A DNA stretch of 64,000 nucleotides from Neoroseomonas eburnea (GTDB lineage: Bacteria; Pseudomonadota; Alphaproteobacteria; Acetobacterales; Acetobacteraceae). The notes under the pieces are model-generated. The model was not told where the DNA came from and searched no databases. It saw nothing but the letters and a program-made list of their open reading frames with translations. Within the stretch, counting starts at the first letter, position 1; each line of letters opens with the position of its first letter. The translations under genes were made by a program, and so were the position numbers. The DNA lies in the NCBI RefSeq assembly GCF_018129005.1, contig NZ_JAAEDL010000025.1:1-64000 (forward strand), in the 5' to 3' direction. Positions 1-8,349 of this stretch are shown here, in pieces.

Positions 1-495
1 GATTGCCGCGCCGGCGCGGGGAAGTACGCTGCGGCCACGACGCCCGGAAGGAAATCCGGCCTTCGAGCGTGGCGCTTCCTTGGTTGCCGCGGAATACCTG
101 CTCTGCCCGACACCAGGTGATGGTTTCCAAAGGCCCTTCGGCCTTTGGTGGGGAGAGGTCCGGAGAGGGGCAAAGCCCCTCTCCGCTTCCCTCATCGCCC
201 CATGTTCGCGCGCATGGGGCAAGGCCCCATCGACCCCCCCCCGGCAAGGGCCGGAGGGCCTTTGCGAACCGCCACCTCGCGCCAAGCGCCGCGCTCGGAA
301 GCGGTGCCGGAACGCGGCTCCGGGCATGCATCAGCCGCGACGGTTCCGGACAGCCCACGGTGCCGCGGGGGCCAAGGCAAGGTGTCCAAGAGACCCGCGG
401 CCCTTGGTGGGGCGGTCGGGAGGGGCAGGCCCCCGCGATTCCGCTGCACATGTTCGCGTGGGCAGGTCGATCCTCCGTCCCGCCCGTTGCCTCTC
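1..495. other. Gene-free window edge with repeats
   Basis: No convincing gene is visible before the glnD stop codon. Open frames here are long only because the DNA is very GC-rich, and their residue composition is Arg/Pro/Ala-rich with no recognisable domain. The stretch holds a reversed copy of repeat family A (about 119-272), followed by further GC-rich palindromic sequence. In many alphaproteobacteria murJ follows glnD; it is not visible here. Confidence 0.6.
119..272 (-). repeat. Repeat family A copy, reversed
   Basis: Contains the family A signature in reverse orientation: the CCAAAGGCC-type hairpin followed by a GAGAGGGGC/GCCCCTCTC hairpin, then a second arm with a related GGAGGGCCTTTG sequence. 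Nearly the same bases, reverse-complemented, occur at 6465 and 40045. It lies downstream of glnD. Confidence 0.7.
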
Positions 496-3315
496 CTAGG
501 CCGGCTCGGCTGCCACCCGTGTCGCCATCCCGCCACCGCCCGGGCGGTCGGCGGTTTCGAGCGCCGCTTCCAGAGCGTGCCGCAGCGTCGCGAGCTTGCG
601 GTCGTTCTCGACCTTCAGCCCGAACACGTCCTTCACGTAGAACACGTCCACCGCGCGCACGCCGTAGGTGGTGATGTGCGCCGAGGCGATCTGCAGCCCC
701 TGGTCGCTGATCGCCGCCGTGACGTCGTGCAGCAGGCCCGGCCGGTCGCGCCCGTTCACCTCGATGACCGTGTGGGTGTTCGACGCATGGTTGTCGATGA
801 CGACGCGCGGCGGCACCGTCACGGCGCGGAGCCTGGCGGGTTCGCGCTTCAGCTTGCGGATCTCGTCGCGCAGCTTGAGCCGGCCGGACAGGGACTGTTC
901 CACCAGCACGGCCAGCCGCGCGAGCCGGTGCGGAGCCTCGAAGGCGCCGCCCTGCGTGTCCTGCACCCAGAAGGTGTCGAGCGCCATGCCGTCGGTCATG
1001 GTGTGGATGCGGGCATCGACGATGGTGGCGCCGGCCACCGCGAGCGCGCCGGCGATCTTGCTGAACAGGCCGGGGTGGTCGGTGCAGTAGACCGTCACCT
1101 CCGTCACCGCGCGGCTTTCCAGCACGCGGGTGCGCACCGTCAGCGGTGCCTTCGCTTCCTTCGCCTCCTGGATCATCGCCGCGTGGCGGGCGTGGGTCTC
1201 GGGGTCGAAGGAGAGCCAGTAGCCCGGGTAGCCGAGGGCGAGGAAGGCATCGACCTCCGGCTTCGGCCGGTCGGCCAGCAGCAGTGCCGCCGCTTCCTTG
1301 GCGCGCGCCACGCGCACGTCGCGTTCGGGCACGGAGAGGCCGCCGGCCAGCACTTCCGCCACGCGCCAGTAGAGCTCGCGCAGCAGCGTCGCCTTCCAGC
1401 CGTTCCATACCTTGGGCCCGACGGCGCGCATGTCGGCGACGGTCAGCACCAGCAGCAGGCGCAGGCGTTCGGGGGACTGCACCACCTCGGCGATGTCGAG
1501 GATGGTCTTGGGGTCCTCGATGTCGCGCTTGAAGGCGGTCTGGCTGATCAGCAGGTGATGAAGCACGAGCCAGGAGACGGTCTCGGTCTCCTCCGGCGTC
1601 AGGCCCAGCATCGGGCAGATCGTCTGCGCGAGCTGCGCGCCGATCTCGGAATGGTCGCCGCCGCGGCCCTTCGCGATGTCGTGCAGCAGCACGGCGACAT
1701 AGAGAGCGCGGCGGGACTGCAACTGGCCGATCAGCTCGGAGGCGACGGGCGCGACCTCGTTCAGCTCGTTCCGCTCGAGCGCGGCGAGCACGCCCACCGC
1801 CTCGATCGTGTGCTCGTCCACCGTGAAGACGTGGTAGGTGTCGAACTGCATCAGTCCGACGATGCGCTGCCAGTCCGGCAGCAGGCGGGAGATCAGCCCC
1901 GCCTCGTTGATCATGCGCAGCCAGGTCCCCGGGTCGCGGCCCGTGAGCAGGTCGAGGAATTCGGCGCTTGCCTCCTTGTCGCCGCGCAGCCGCGCGACGT
2001 GGCGCGCATGGCGGACGATGGCGCGGAAGGCGAGCGGATGGATCTCGAGCCCCCGGTCCCGGGCGAGCCGGAAGATGCGCAGCATCAGCACCGGGTCGAT
2101 GGTGAAGTCGTGCCCCGGGGCAGCGATGATCTTGCCGTCGGCGAGGGCGAAGCCCGCTTCCGTCAGTGCCTTGTCCGAGGCCGGCACCACCGCGGGCGGG
2201 CCGAGCGAGGCGCGTTCGATCGCCGGTTCGAGGATGCGGGTGAAGCGCGCGACGTCGCGGACCATCAGGAAGAAGTGCTTCATGAAGCGCTCGACCCCGT
2301 CCTGCAGCCCGTGGCGCGTGTAGCCCATGCGGGCGCCCACCACGGGCTGGAGGTCGAAGGTGAGGCGTTCCTCGGCACGGCCGGTGACCAGGTGCAGGTG
2401 GAAGCGCACGGTCCAGAAGAAGTCCCAGGCGCGCTTGATGGCGCGCGCCTCCTCCGGCAACAGCAGGCCGCCGCCGGGCGTATGGGCACCCACCAGCTCG
2501 GGCATGCGCTGCACGTTGAAGGCGTAGCGGGCGAGCCAGTAGAGCGTCTGCAGGTCGCGCAGCCCGCCGCGGCCTTCCTTGACGTGCGGCTCCACCATGA
2601 AGGGGCTTTCGCCGTAGCGGGAATGGCGCTGCATGCGCTCGGCACGCTTGGCGGCAAGGAAGGGCTTCAGCCCCCATTCCGCGCGGGCCTTGCGGAAGGC
2701 GTCGGCGAAGCGGTGGAAGACCGCTTCCTCGCCGGCGACGTGGCGGGCGTCGAGCAGCGCGGTCAGCACCGTGGCGTCGCCCTTGGCATCGACGATGCAA
2801 TCGGCGCGCGACCGTGTCGCGTGCCCCACCTTCAGCCCGAGATCCCACAGCAGGTAGAGCATGAACTCCACCGACTGCCTGCCGCGCGGGCCCATCGCCC
2901 CGTCGGTCAGGAACAGCAGGTCGATGTCGGAGAAGGGGGCGAGCACCCCGCGGCCGTAGCCGCCCGTCGCCACCAGCGCCCAGGGCTTCTCCCCGGCGGA
3001 GGGCGGCAGGACGGCCTCGGCATAGGCGTGGATGCCGACCATGACCGTGTCGGTCAGTGCCGCCAGCCAGCGCGCGGCGGACAGGCCGGAGAGGTCATGC
3101 GCCTCGAAGGCCAGCTGCACGCGGTTCTGGATGCGGCCGAGATGGCGGCGCAAGGACGCGACCGCGTCCTCCCGCGGCACCGGGTGGCCGTCCGGCATCA
3201 GGTCGGCGAGCAAGGTCGCGAGCACGATCGGTGGATCGCCCGCGACCGGGGCCGGGCGCGGTGCCCGGCGCTCAGCGGGGCCGGCACTCCGTCCGGCGTC
3301 CTCCAGGGATGTCAT
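496..3315 (-). CDS. glnD: GlnD, PII uridylyltransferase/uridylyl-removing enzyme
   Basis: Bifunctional nitrogen sensor that uridylylates PII proteins when glutamine is low and removes UMP when it is high. About 939 residues, normal for the family. The nucleotidyltransferase domain carries GGYGRGVLAPFSDIDLLF near residues 118-136, with the catalytic Asp pair. The HD domain follows (YHVFTVDEH near 494, LLHDIAKGRGGDHSE near 543-557), then two C-terminal ACT domains (roughly 733-810 and 845-925) that sense glutamine. The ATG at 3315 is preferred over an in-frame TTG at 3324; neither has a strong ribosome site. It starts 15 bp after the mutS stop, so the two are probably cotranscribed, a common alphaproteobacterial pair. 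Confidence 0.96.
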   Translation of the reverse strand: MTSLEDAGRSAGPAERRAPRPAPVAGDPPIVLATLLADLMPDGHPVPREDAVASLRRHLGRIQNRVQLAFEAHDLSGLSAARWLAALTDTVMVGIHAYAEAVLPPSAGEKPWALVATGGYGRGVLAPFSDIDLLFLTDGAMGPRGRQSVEFMLYLLWDLGLKVGHATRSRADCIVDAKGDATVLTALLDARHVAGEEAVFHRFADAFRKARAEWGLKPFLAAKRAERMQRHSRYGESPFMVEPHVKEGRGGLRDLQTLYWLARYAFNVQRMPELVGAHTPGGGLLLPEEARAIKRAWDFFWTVRFHLHLVTGRAEERLTFDLQPVVGARMGYTRHGLQDGVERFMKHFFLMVRDVARFTRILEPAIERASLGPPAVVPASDKALTEAGFALADGKIIAAPGHDFTIDPVLMLRIFRLARDRGLEIHPLAFRAIVRHARHVARLRGDKEASAEFLDLLTGRDPGTWLRMINEAGLISRLLPDWQRIVGLMQFDTYHVFTVDEHTIEAVGVLAALERNELNEVAPVASELIGQLQSRRALYVAVLLHDIAKGRGGDHSEIGAQLAQTICPMLGLTPEETETVSWLVLHHLLISQTAFKRDIEDPKTILDIAEVVQSPERLRLLLVLTVADMRAVGPKVWNGWKATLLRELYWRVAEVLAGGLSVPERDVRVARAKEAAALLLADRPKPEVDAFLALGYPGYWLSFDPETHARHAAMIQEAKEAKAPLTVRTRVLESRAVTEVTVYCTDHPGLFSKIAGALAVAGATIVDARIHTMTDGMALDTFWVQDTQGGAFEAPHRLARLAVLVEQSLSGRLKLRDEIRKLKREPARLRAVTVPPRVVIDNHASNTHTVIEVNGRDRPGLLHDVTAAISDQGLQIASAHITTYGVRAVDVFYVKDVFGLKVENDRKLATLRHALEAALETADRPGGGGMATRVAAEPA

Positions 3316-3330
3316 CGCCGGCAAGACTAG

Positions 3331-6009
3331 CTAGTCCGGCGCCTTCGCGACAGTCTCCATCAACGATTTCAGGCGGTAGAGCTCATCGAGCGCCGCTCGC
3401 GGCGTGAGCGAGTCCGCGTCCAGCGCCGCCAGCGCCGCCAGCGCCGGGTGGTCTGGCGCCGCCGGCGGCGCGGCCGGCGCGGAGCGGGCAAAGAGCGGAA
3501 GTTCCTCCGACAGCGGATCGAGGCCGCGGGCGCGGGCCTCCAGCGCCTTCAGCACGTCTCCCGCGCGCGTCAGCACCGGGCGCGGCACGCCGGCGAGCCG
3601 CGCGACATGTACGCCCCAGGAACGTTCTGCCGCGCCCGGCCCGACGCGATGCTCGAACACCACCTCCCCGCGCCATTCGCGCACCTGCATGGTGGAGGGC
3701 GTCAGTTCCGGCAGCTTGCCCGCGAGCGCGGTGAGCTCATGGAAATGCGTGGCGAAGATGGTGCGGCAGCGGATGCGGTCGTGCAGCGCCTCCAGCACCG
3801 CCCAGGCGATCGCGAGCCCGTCCCAGGTCGCGGTGCCGCGGCCGACCTCGTCCAGCACCACCAGGCTGCGCGCCGTCGCCTGGTTCAGGATGGCGGCGGT
3901 TTCCGCCATCTCGACCATGAAGGTCGATCGCCCGCCGGCGATGTCGTCCGCCGCGCCGACGCGGGAGAACAGCCGGTCCACCAGGCCGATCCGCGCGGCT
4001 TCCGCCGGCACGAAGAGCCCCGCCTGCGCCAGGATGGCGAGCAGCGCGTTCTGCCGCAGGAAGGTCGACTTGCCCGCCATGTTCGGCCCGGTGAGCAGAC
4101 AGAGCCGCCGCCCGGGCGAAAGGTCGCAGTCGTTCGGCACGAAGGCCGGACCGCGGGCACGGGCGAGCGCCGTCTCGACCACCGGATGCCGGCCCGCCAG
4201 CACGGCGAAGTCGGCACGTTCGGTCATCTCCGGGCGGCACCAGCGGCCATCCGCGGCGAGCTCGGCGCCGGCGGCATGGACATCCAGCTCCGCCATGGCT
4301 GCCGCCGCGGCGGCGATTCCCGGCGCGGCGGAGAGGCACAGGCGCCGCAGATGCTGCGCCACCAGACGTTCGCGCTTCGCCGCCTGGTCCCCCGCTTCCG
4401 CCACGCGGCGGTCGAGCTCGGCCAGTGCGGCGCAGGTGAAGCGCATGGCGTTCGCCATGGTCTGGCGGTGCACCGGCGCCCGCGCTCCCTCCTTCGGGGC
4501 TTCGCGCAGCAGGCGTTCGCCCGCCGCCGCCGGAACCTCCGCGAGGAAGCCGAACTGCTGGTGATGGCGGATCTTCAGGCTCGCCACGCCCCAGGCCTGG
4601 GCGAGCTCCATCTGCAGCGCGGCGATCGCCTCCCGCGCGCCGTCGCGCAGGCGGCGCAGCGCGTCGAGTTCCCCGTCATAGCCGACGGTGACGAGGCCGC
4701 CATCCTCGAGCCGCGCCGGCAGCGGGTCCGCCAGCGCCCGGGCGAGCTCCGCGCGCGGACTCTCGGCCGGGCACAGGGCGTCCCGCGCCGCGGCGACCAG
4801 CGGGGGCATGGGCGGCACGCCCGCCGCGGCGTCGAGCGTCCTGGCCATCGCCTCTGCCCGCCGCAGCCCCTCGCAGATGGCGCCGAGGTCGCGCGGCGCG
4901 AAACGGTCGAGCGACAACCGGGCCAGGGCGCGAGCCATGTCCGGAGCACCCTTGAGCGCCGCCCGCAGCCCGCCGCGCACCGCATCGGCGGCAAGCAGGA
5001 AGCCCACGGCATCGTGCCGGGCGGCGATCGGCGCCGCATCGGCCAGCGGCGCGGCGAGCCGCGCCGCCAGCTCGCGCGAGCCCGCCGGCGTGACGGTGCG
5101 GTCCACCGCGCCGAGCAGCGAATGCCGCGGGTCGCCACGCTCGCTGCGCAGGATCTCGAGGCTGCGGCGCGTCGCGCCGTCCATCTGCAGGAAACCACGC
5201 CCGCCGGTCGGCACGGGCGGCGCCAGGCGCGGCAGGGCGCCCGCCTGGGTCAGCTTCACATAGTCCACCGCCATCGCCGCGGCGGCGACCTCCTCCGGCG
5301 CGAAGCTGCCGAAGCCGTCGAGCGTCGCGACGGCGAAGGCCTCCGCCACGCGGCGCGTGCCGTCGCGTGGTGGAGCGACATGGGCGATGCGCTCCGCCAG
5401 CATCGCCAGCGCCGGCGTGCGGGCAAGCTCCTCCGGTGCCAGGATCTCCGCCGGCTCCAGCCGCGCCAGCAGGGCGGAGAGGTCGGCCTGCGGCAGGCTC
5501 TCCGTCCCGAAGGCGCCCGTCGTCACGTCCAGCCAGGCGGCTCCGAGCCGATCCCCGGCCGGCGCCAGCGCCAGCAGCCAGGCGGGGCGGGAGGCTTCGA
5601 GCAGCGCTTCCTCCGTCACCGTACCGGGAGTGACGAGGCGCACCACCTCCCGCCGGATGGTGGGCGCCTTGCGGCGCTTCTGTTCCTCCGGCGTCTCCAT
5701 CTGGTCGCAGATCGCGACACGGAAGCCCTGGCGGATCAGGCGCGCGAGATAGCTCTCATAGGCATGGGCGGGCACGCCGCAGAGCGGCACCTTCTCGCCC
5801 TGGTGCTCCCCCCGGTACGACAGCGCGATGTCGAGCGCGGCCGAGGCGACCTCCGCATCGCCGAACAGCATTTCGAAGAAGTCGCCCATGCGGAAGAAGA
5901 TCAGCGCATCCGGATGCGCGGTCTTCGCGGCGATCCACTGCGCGATCGCCGGCGTCGCGCCGGCCGCGGGCGGGATGGGCTTGCCCCCGGGGGGCGAGGC
6001 GTCTGTCAT
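3331..6009 (-). CDS. mutS: DNA mismatch repair protein MutS
   Basis: Mismatch-recognition ATPase of methyl-independent mismatch repair; 892 residues. The N-terminal mismatch-binding domain has FFRMGDFFEM (residues 38-47), with the Phe-x-Glu reader at F44/E46. The connector, lever and clamp domains follow. The ABC-type ATPase has Walker A GPNMAGKST near residue 640 and Walker B VVLDEVGRGTATWDG near 716. The ATG at 6009 gives the expected N-terminus. Its stop lies 15 bp before the glnD start. No mutL is in the window. Confidence 0.97.
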   Translation of the reverse strand: MTDASPPGGKPIPPAAGATPAIAQWIAAKTAHPDALIFFRMGDFFEMLFGDAEVASAALDIALSYRGEHQGEKVPLCGVPAHAYESYLARLIRQGFRVAICDQMETPEEQKRRKAPTIRREVVRLVTPGTVTEEALLEASRPAWLLALAPAGDRLGAAWLDVTTGAFGTESLPQADLSALLARLEPAEILAPEELARTPALAMLAERIAHVAPPRDGTRRVAEAFAVATLDGFGSFAPEEVAAAAMAVDYVKLTQAGALPRLAPPVPTGGRGFLQMDGATRRSLEILRSERGDPRHSLLGAVDRTVTPAGSRELAARLAAPLADAAPIAARHDAVGFLLAADAVRGGLRAALKGAPDMARALARLSLDRFAPRDLGAICEGLRRAEAMARTLDAAAGVPPMPPLVAAARDALCPAESPRAELARALADPLPARLEDGGLVTVGYDGELDALRRLRDGAREAIAALQMELAQAWGVASLKIRHHQQFGFLAEVPAAAGERLLREAPKEGARAPVHRQTMANAMRFTCAALAELDRRVAEAGDQAAKRERLVAQHLRRLCLSAAPGIAAAAAAMAELDVHAAGAELAADGRWCRPEMTERADFAVLAGRHPVVETALARARGPAFVPNDCDLSPGRRLCLLTGPNMAGKSTFLRQNALLAILAQAGLFVPAEAARIGLVDRLFSRVGAADDIAGGRSTFMVEMAETAAILNQATARSLVVLDEVGRGTATWDGLAIAWAVLEALHDRIRCRTIFATHFHELTALAGKLPELTPSTMQVREWRGEVVFEHRVGPGAAERSWGVHVARLAGVPRPVLTRAGDVLKALEARARGLDPLSEELPLFARSAPAAPPAAPDHPALAALAALDADSLTPRAALDELYRLKSLMETVAKAPD

Positions 6010-6051
6010 GCTCCGCCTCTAGACCGGAAACCGGCACAACGGGAGGGACGG

Positions 6052-6459
6052 ATGCGACCCGAAGGGCTCGACCACGCGACGTTGCGCTGCCGGCCGCAGG
6101 ACCTGCCGGCGGCGCTCGCCTTCTACCGCGATCTGCTCGGCCTGCAGGAAGGTCCGCGGCCCGCCTTCGACTTCCCGGGCCACTGGCTCTACGCCGGCGG
6201 GCGGGCCGTGCTGCACCTGGCTGCGCGCCAGGACGCGGCGCCGCCGGCCGGACCCTCGGCGGGGGCGAGCTTCGAACACATCGCCTTCCGCCTGCGCGGC
6301 CTCGCGAAGGTGCGGGAGGAACTGGCCGCCCACGGCACGGCCTTCGTCGAGCAGCCACTGCCGGGGATGCCGGTGATGCAGCTCTTCCTGACGGACCCGT
6401 TCGGGCTGCGGGTGGAACTGAACTTCGACATGACGGACGCGGCGAACGCAGAGGGGTGA
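6052..6459 (+). CDS. VOC/glyoxalase-superfamily protein
   Basis: A 135-residue vicinal-oxygen-chelate protein, typical single-module length. It begins LDHATLRCRPQDLPAALAFYRDLLGL and ends DPFGLRVELNFD, the usual first and last strands of a betaalphabetabetabeta module pair. Family members are metal-dependent lyases, isomerases, dioxygenases or resistance proteins; the substrate cannot be read here. The start ATG follows GGGAGGGACGG, a good ribosome site. It diverges from mutS, with 42 bp between the two start codons. A family A repeat begins just after its stop. Confidence 0.85.
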   Translation: MRPEGLDHATLRCRPQDLPAALAFYRDLLGLQEGPRPAFDFPGHWLYAGGRAVLHLAARQDAAPPAGPSAGASFEHIAFRLRGLAKVREELAAHGTAFVEQPLPGMPVMQLFLTDPFGLRVELNFDMTDAANAEG

Positions 6460-6462
6460 CGG

Positions 6463-6702
6463 CGGGTCCCGGAGAGGGGCTTTGCCCCCCTTCCGGACCT
6501 CCCCCCACCAAAGGCCGAAAGGCCTTTGGAAACCATGAGATCCATCAGGAATATCGGGGAAGGGCGGCACCGGCGCACCTGGCATCACAGGTGCGCCAGA
6601 CCCGCCCTCGAACCCCCAGACAATGTCCCGGTGTCCAGAGGCCTTTCGGCCTCTCGCGGGCGGGGTCCGGGGAGGGCAGCGCCCTCCCCGCGGTTCCCAT
6701 GC
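6463..6702 (+). repeat. Repeat family A, full-length copy
   Basis: About 240 bp filling the gap after the VOC gene. Layout: hairpin GGAGAGGGGC/GCCCCCCTCC, hairpin CCAAAGGCC-GAAA-GGCCTTTGG, a variable middle with a GGCGCACCTG/CAGGTGCGCC pairing, hairpin AGAGGCC-TTTC-GGCCTCT, hairpin GGGAGGGC/GCCCTCCCC. The first 65 bases or so are identical to the copy at 40045. The two ends are imperfect reverse complements, so the whole element is one large nested palindrome. A bidirectional terminator role is plausible but inferred. Confidence 0.85.
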
Positions 6703-6761
6703 CCGCCCTGCCGTCCTAGCCTCCCGCGCAGGGCGCGCCACGACGCCCGAGGAGGACATCC

Positions 6762-8339
6762 ATGATCCAACGCCGCACCCTGTTCGCGGCCGGTGCCGCC
6801 GGCATCTTCGCCGCCCCGGCCGTCGCGCAGAATACCCGTGCCGCCACGCTGCGCTTCGTGCCGCAGGCCAATCTCAGCGTGCTCGACCCGATCTTCACCA
6901 CGGCGACGGTCACCGGGAATCACGGCTTCCACGTCTTCGACACGCTCTACGGCGTGGATGCGGAACTGAAGCCGAAGCCGCAGATGATCGAGGGGCAGGA
7001 GACCTCCTCCGACGGCCTGACCTGGACCTTCCGCCTGCGCGAGGGCCTGCGCTTCCATGACGGCAGCCCGGTGCGCTCGGCCGACTGCATCGCCTCCATC
7101 ACCCGCTGGTGCGCGCGGGAGCCGATCGGCCAGTTGCTCGCGCGCGTGGTCGAGCAGTGGCGCGCCACCGATGACCGCAATTTCGAGGTGCGGCTGAAGC
7201 GCGCCTTCCCGCTGATGCTCGATGCGCTGGCGAAGCCGGATTCCTCGGTGCTCTTCGTCATGCCGGAACGGCTGGCCGCCACCGATCCGGGCCGGGCGGT
7301 GACCGAGATGATCGGCTCCGGCCCCTACCGCTTCGTCGCCGGCGAATACAATTCCGGCAGCCGCGTGGTGTACGAGAAGTTCGACGGCTACGCGCCGCGC
7401 AGCGAGCCTGCAGCCTGGACCTCCGGCGGCAAGGTCGCGCATTTCCGCCGCATCGAATGGCACATCCTGCCCGACGCCGCGACCGCCGCCGCCGCGCTGC
7501 AGAATGGCGAGATCGACTGGTGGGAACGCCCGCACCCCGACCTGCAGCCGCTGCTCGCCCGTGCGCGCGACGTGCGGCGGGAAGTGACGGACCCGCTCGG
7601 CCGGCTCGCGGTGATGCGCATGAACTGCCTGCATCCGCCCTTCGACGACGTGCGCATCCGCCGCGCCGTGCGGCTTTCGGTGGCGCAGGAGGAATACATG
7701 CGCGCCTCCCGCGGCGATGCGCGGGAGGATTGGGCGATCTGCCGCAGCCTCTGGCCGCGCGGCACGCCGTATCATCGCGACGAGGGCGCGGCGATGATGC
7801 CCGGGGACCTCGACCGCGCGCGGGCGGCGCTGCGGGAGGCGGGCTACGCCAACCAGCGCGTCGTCATCATCAACCCGACGGATTTCCCGGATATCGGCCC
7901 GCTCGGCCAGGTCACGGCGGACCGGCTGAAGCGCGTCGGCATGAACATCGACCTGGCGGAGAGCGACTGGGGCACGGTGGTGCAGCGCCGCAGCAACCGC
8001 GAGACGGTCGACAAGGGCGGCTGGTCCATCCTGCACACCACCGGCGGCGCCACCGCCTGGGCGAACCCGGCCCTGTCCTTCCTCGTGCGCGGCCAGGGGC
8101 CGAACGGCTGGTTCGGCTGGTGGCAGAGCGCGCGGGCGGAGGAACTGGCGGAAGCCTGGCTCTTCGCCACCGACCCGGAGCGGCAGAAGGCGCTGGCGAC
8201 GGAGCTCGGCCACCTCGCGCTGGAGGATGTCTCCTTCCTCCCGCTCGGCCAGTTCGTCATCCGCACCGCCTTCCGGCGCGACCTCACCGGCATCCTGCAG
8301 GGCTCCTCGCCCTATCCCTGGGGCGTGCGGCGCGGCTAG
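6762..8339 (+). CDS. ABC transporter substrate-binding protein, family 5 (peptide/nickel type)
   Basis: Periplasmic receptor of the oligopeptide/dipeptide/nickel class (SBP_bac_5); 525 residues. The N-terminus MIQRRTLFAAGAAGIFAAPAVAQ is a signal peptide with an Ala-x-Ala cleavage site. The family core follows (SDGLTWTFRLREGLRFHDGSPV near 85-105, then IGSGPYRFV). The start is set by GAGGAGG seven bases upstream. No permease or ATPase gene is nearby, so this receptor is an orphan. Aspartate 4-decarboxylase begins 10 bp after its stop, suggesting an operon and perhaps an amino-acid or peptide ligand; this is inference. Confidence 0.92.
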   Translation: MIQRRTLFAAGAAGIFAAPAVAQNTRAATLRFVPQANLSVLDPIFTTATVTGNHGFHVFDTLYGVDAELKPKPQMIEGQETSSDGLTWTFRLREGLRFHDGSPVRSADCIASITRWCAREPIGQLLARVVEQWRATDDRNFEVRLKRAFPLMLDALAKPDSSVLFVMPERLAATDPGRAVTEMIGSGPYRFVAGEYNSGSRVVYEKFDGYAPRSEPAAWTSGGKVAHFRRIEWHILPDAATAAAALQNGEIDWWERPHPDLQPLLARARDVRREVTDPLGRLAVMRMNCLHPPFDDVRIRRAVRLSVAQEEYMRASRGDAREDWAICRSLWPRGTPYHRDEGAAMMPGDLDRARAALREAGYANQRVVIINPTDFPDIGPLGQVTADRLKRVGMNIDLAESDWGTVVQRRSNRETVDKGGWSILHTTGGATAWANPALSFLVRGQGPNGWFGWWQSARAEELAEAWLFATDPERQKALATELGHLALEDVSFLPLGQFVIRTAFRRDLTGILQGSSPYPWGVRRG

Positions 8340-8345
8340 CCGCGC
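8330..8345. promoter_or_regulatory. Palindrome spanning stop/start junction
   Basis: GCGCGGCTAGCCGCGC is a perfect 16-bp palindrome (6-bp stem, CTAG loop as RNA). It contains the TAG stop of the receptor gene and ends 4 bases before the ATG of the decarboxylase. It would mask the initiation region unless ribosomes translating the first gene open it, so translational coupling is a reasonable inference. Confidence 0.45.
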
Positions 8346-8349
8346 CGCC

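Noticed and set aside
145-3330. Very long plus-strand open frame opposite glnD
   Set aside because: Arg/Asp/Gly/His-rich antisense shadow with no domain; the opposite strand encodes complete GlnD.
3448-6051. Long plus-strand frame opposite mutS, continuous with the VOC gene
   Set aside because: Only the last 135 codons are real; the rest is antisense to MutS.
6463-6702. Repeat families considered as CRISPR or as riboswitches
   Set aside because: No regular short repeats with unique spacers, and the copies follow unrelated genes at their 3' ends rather than sitting in leaders.
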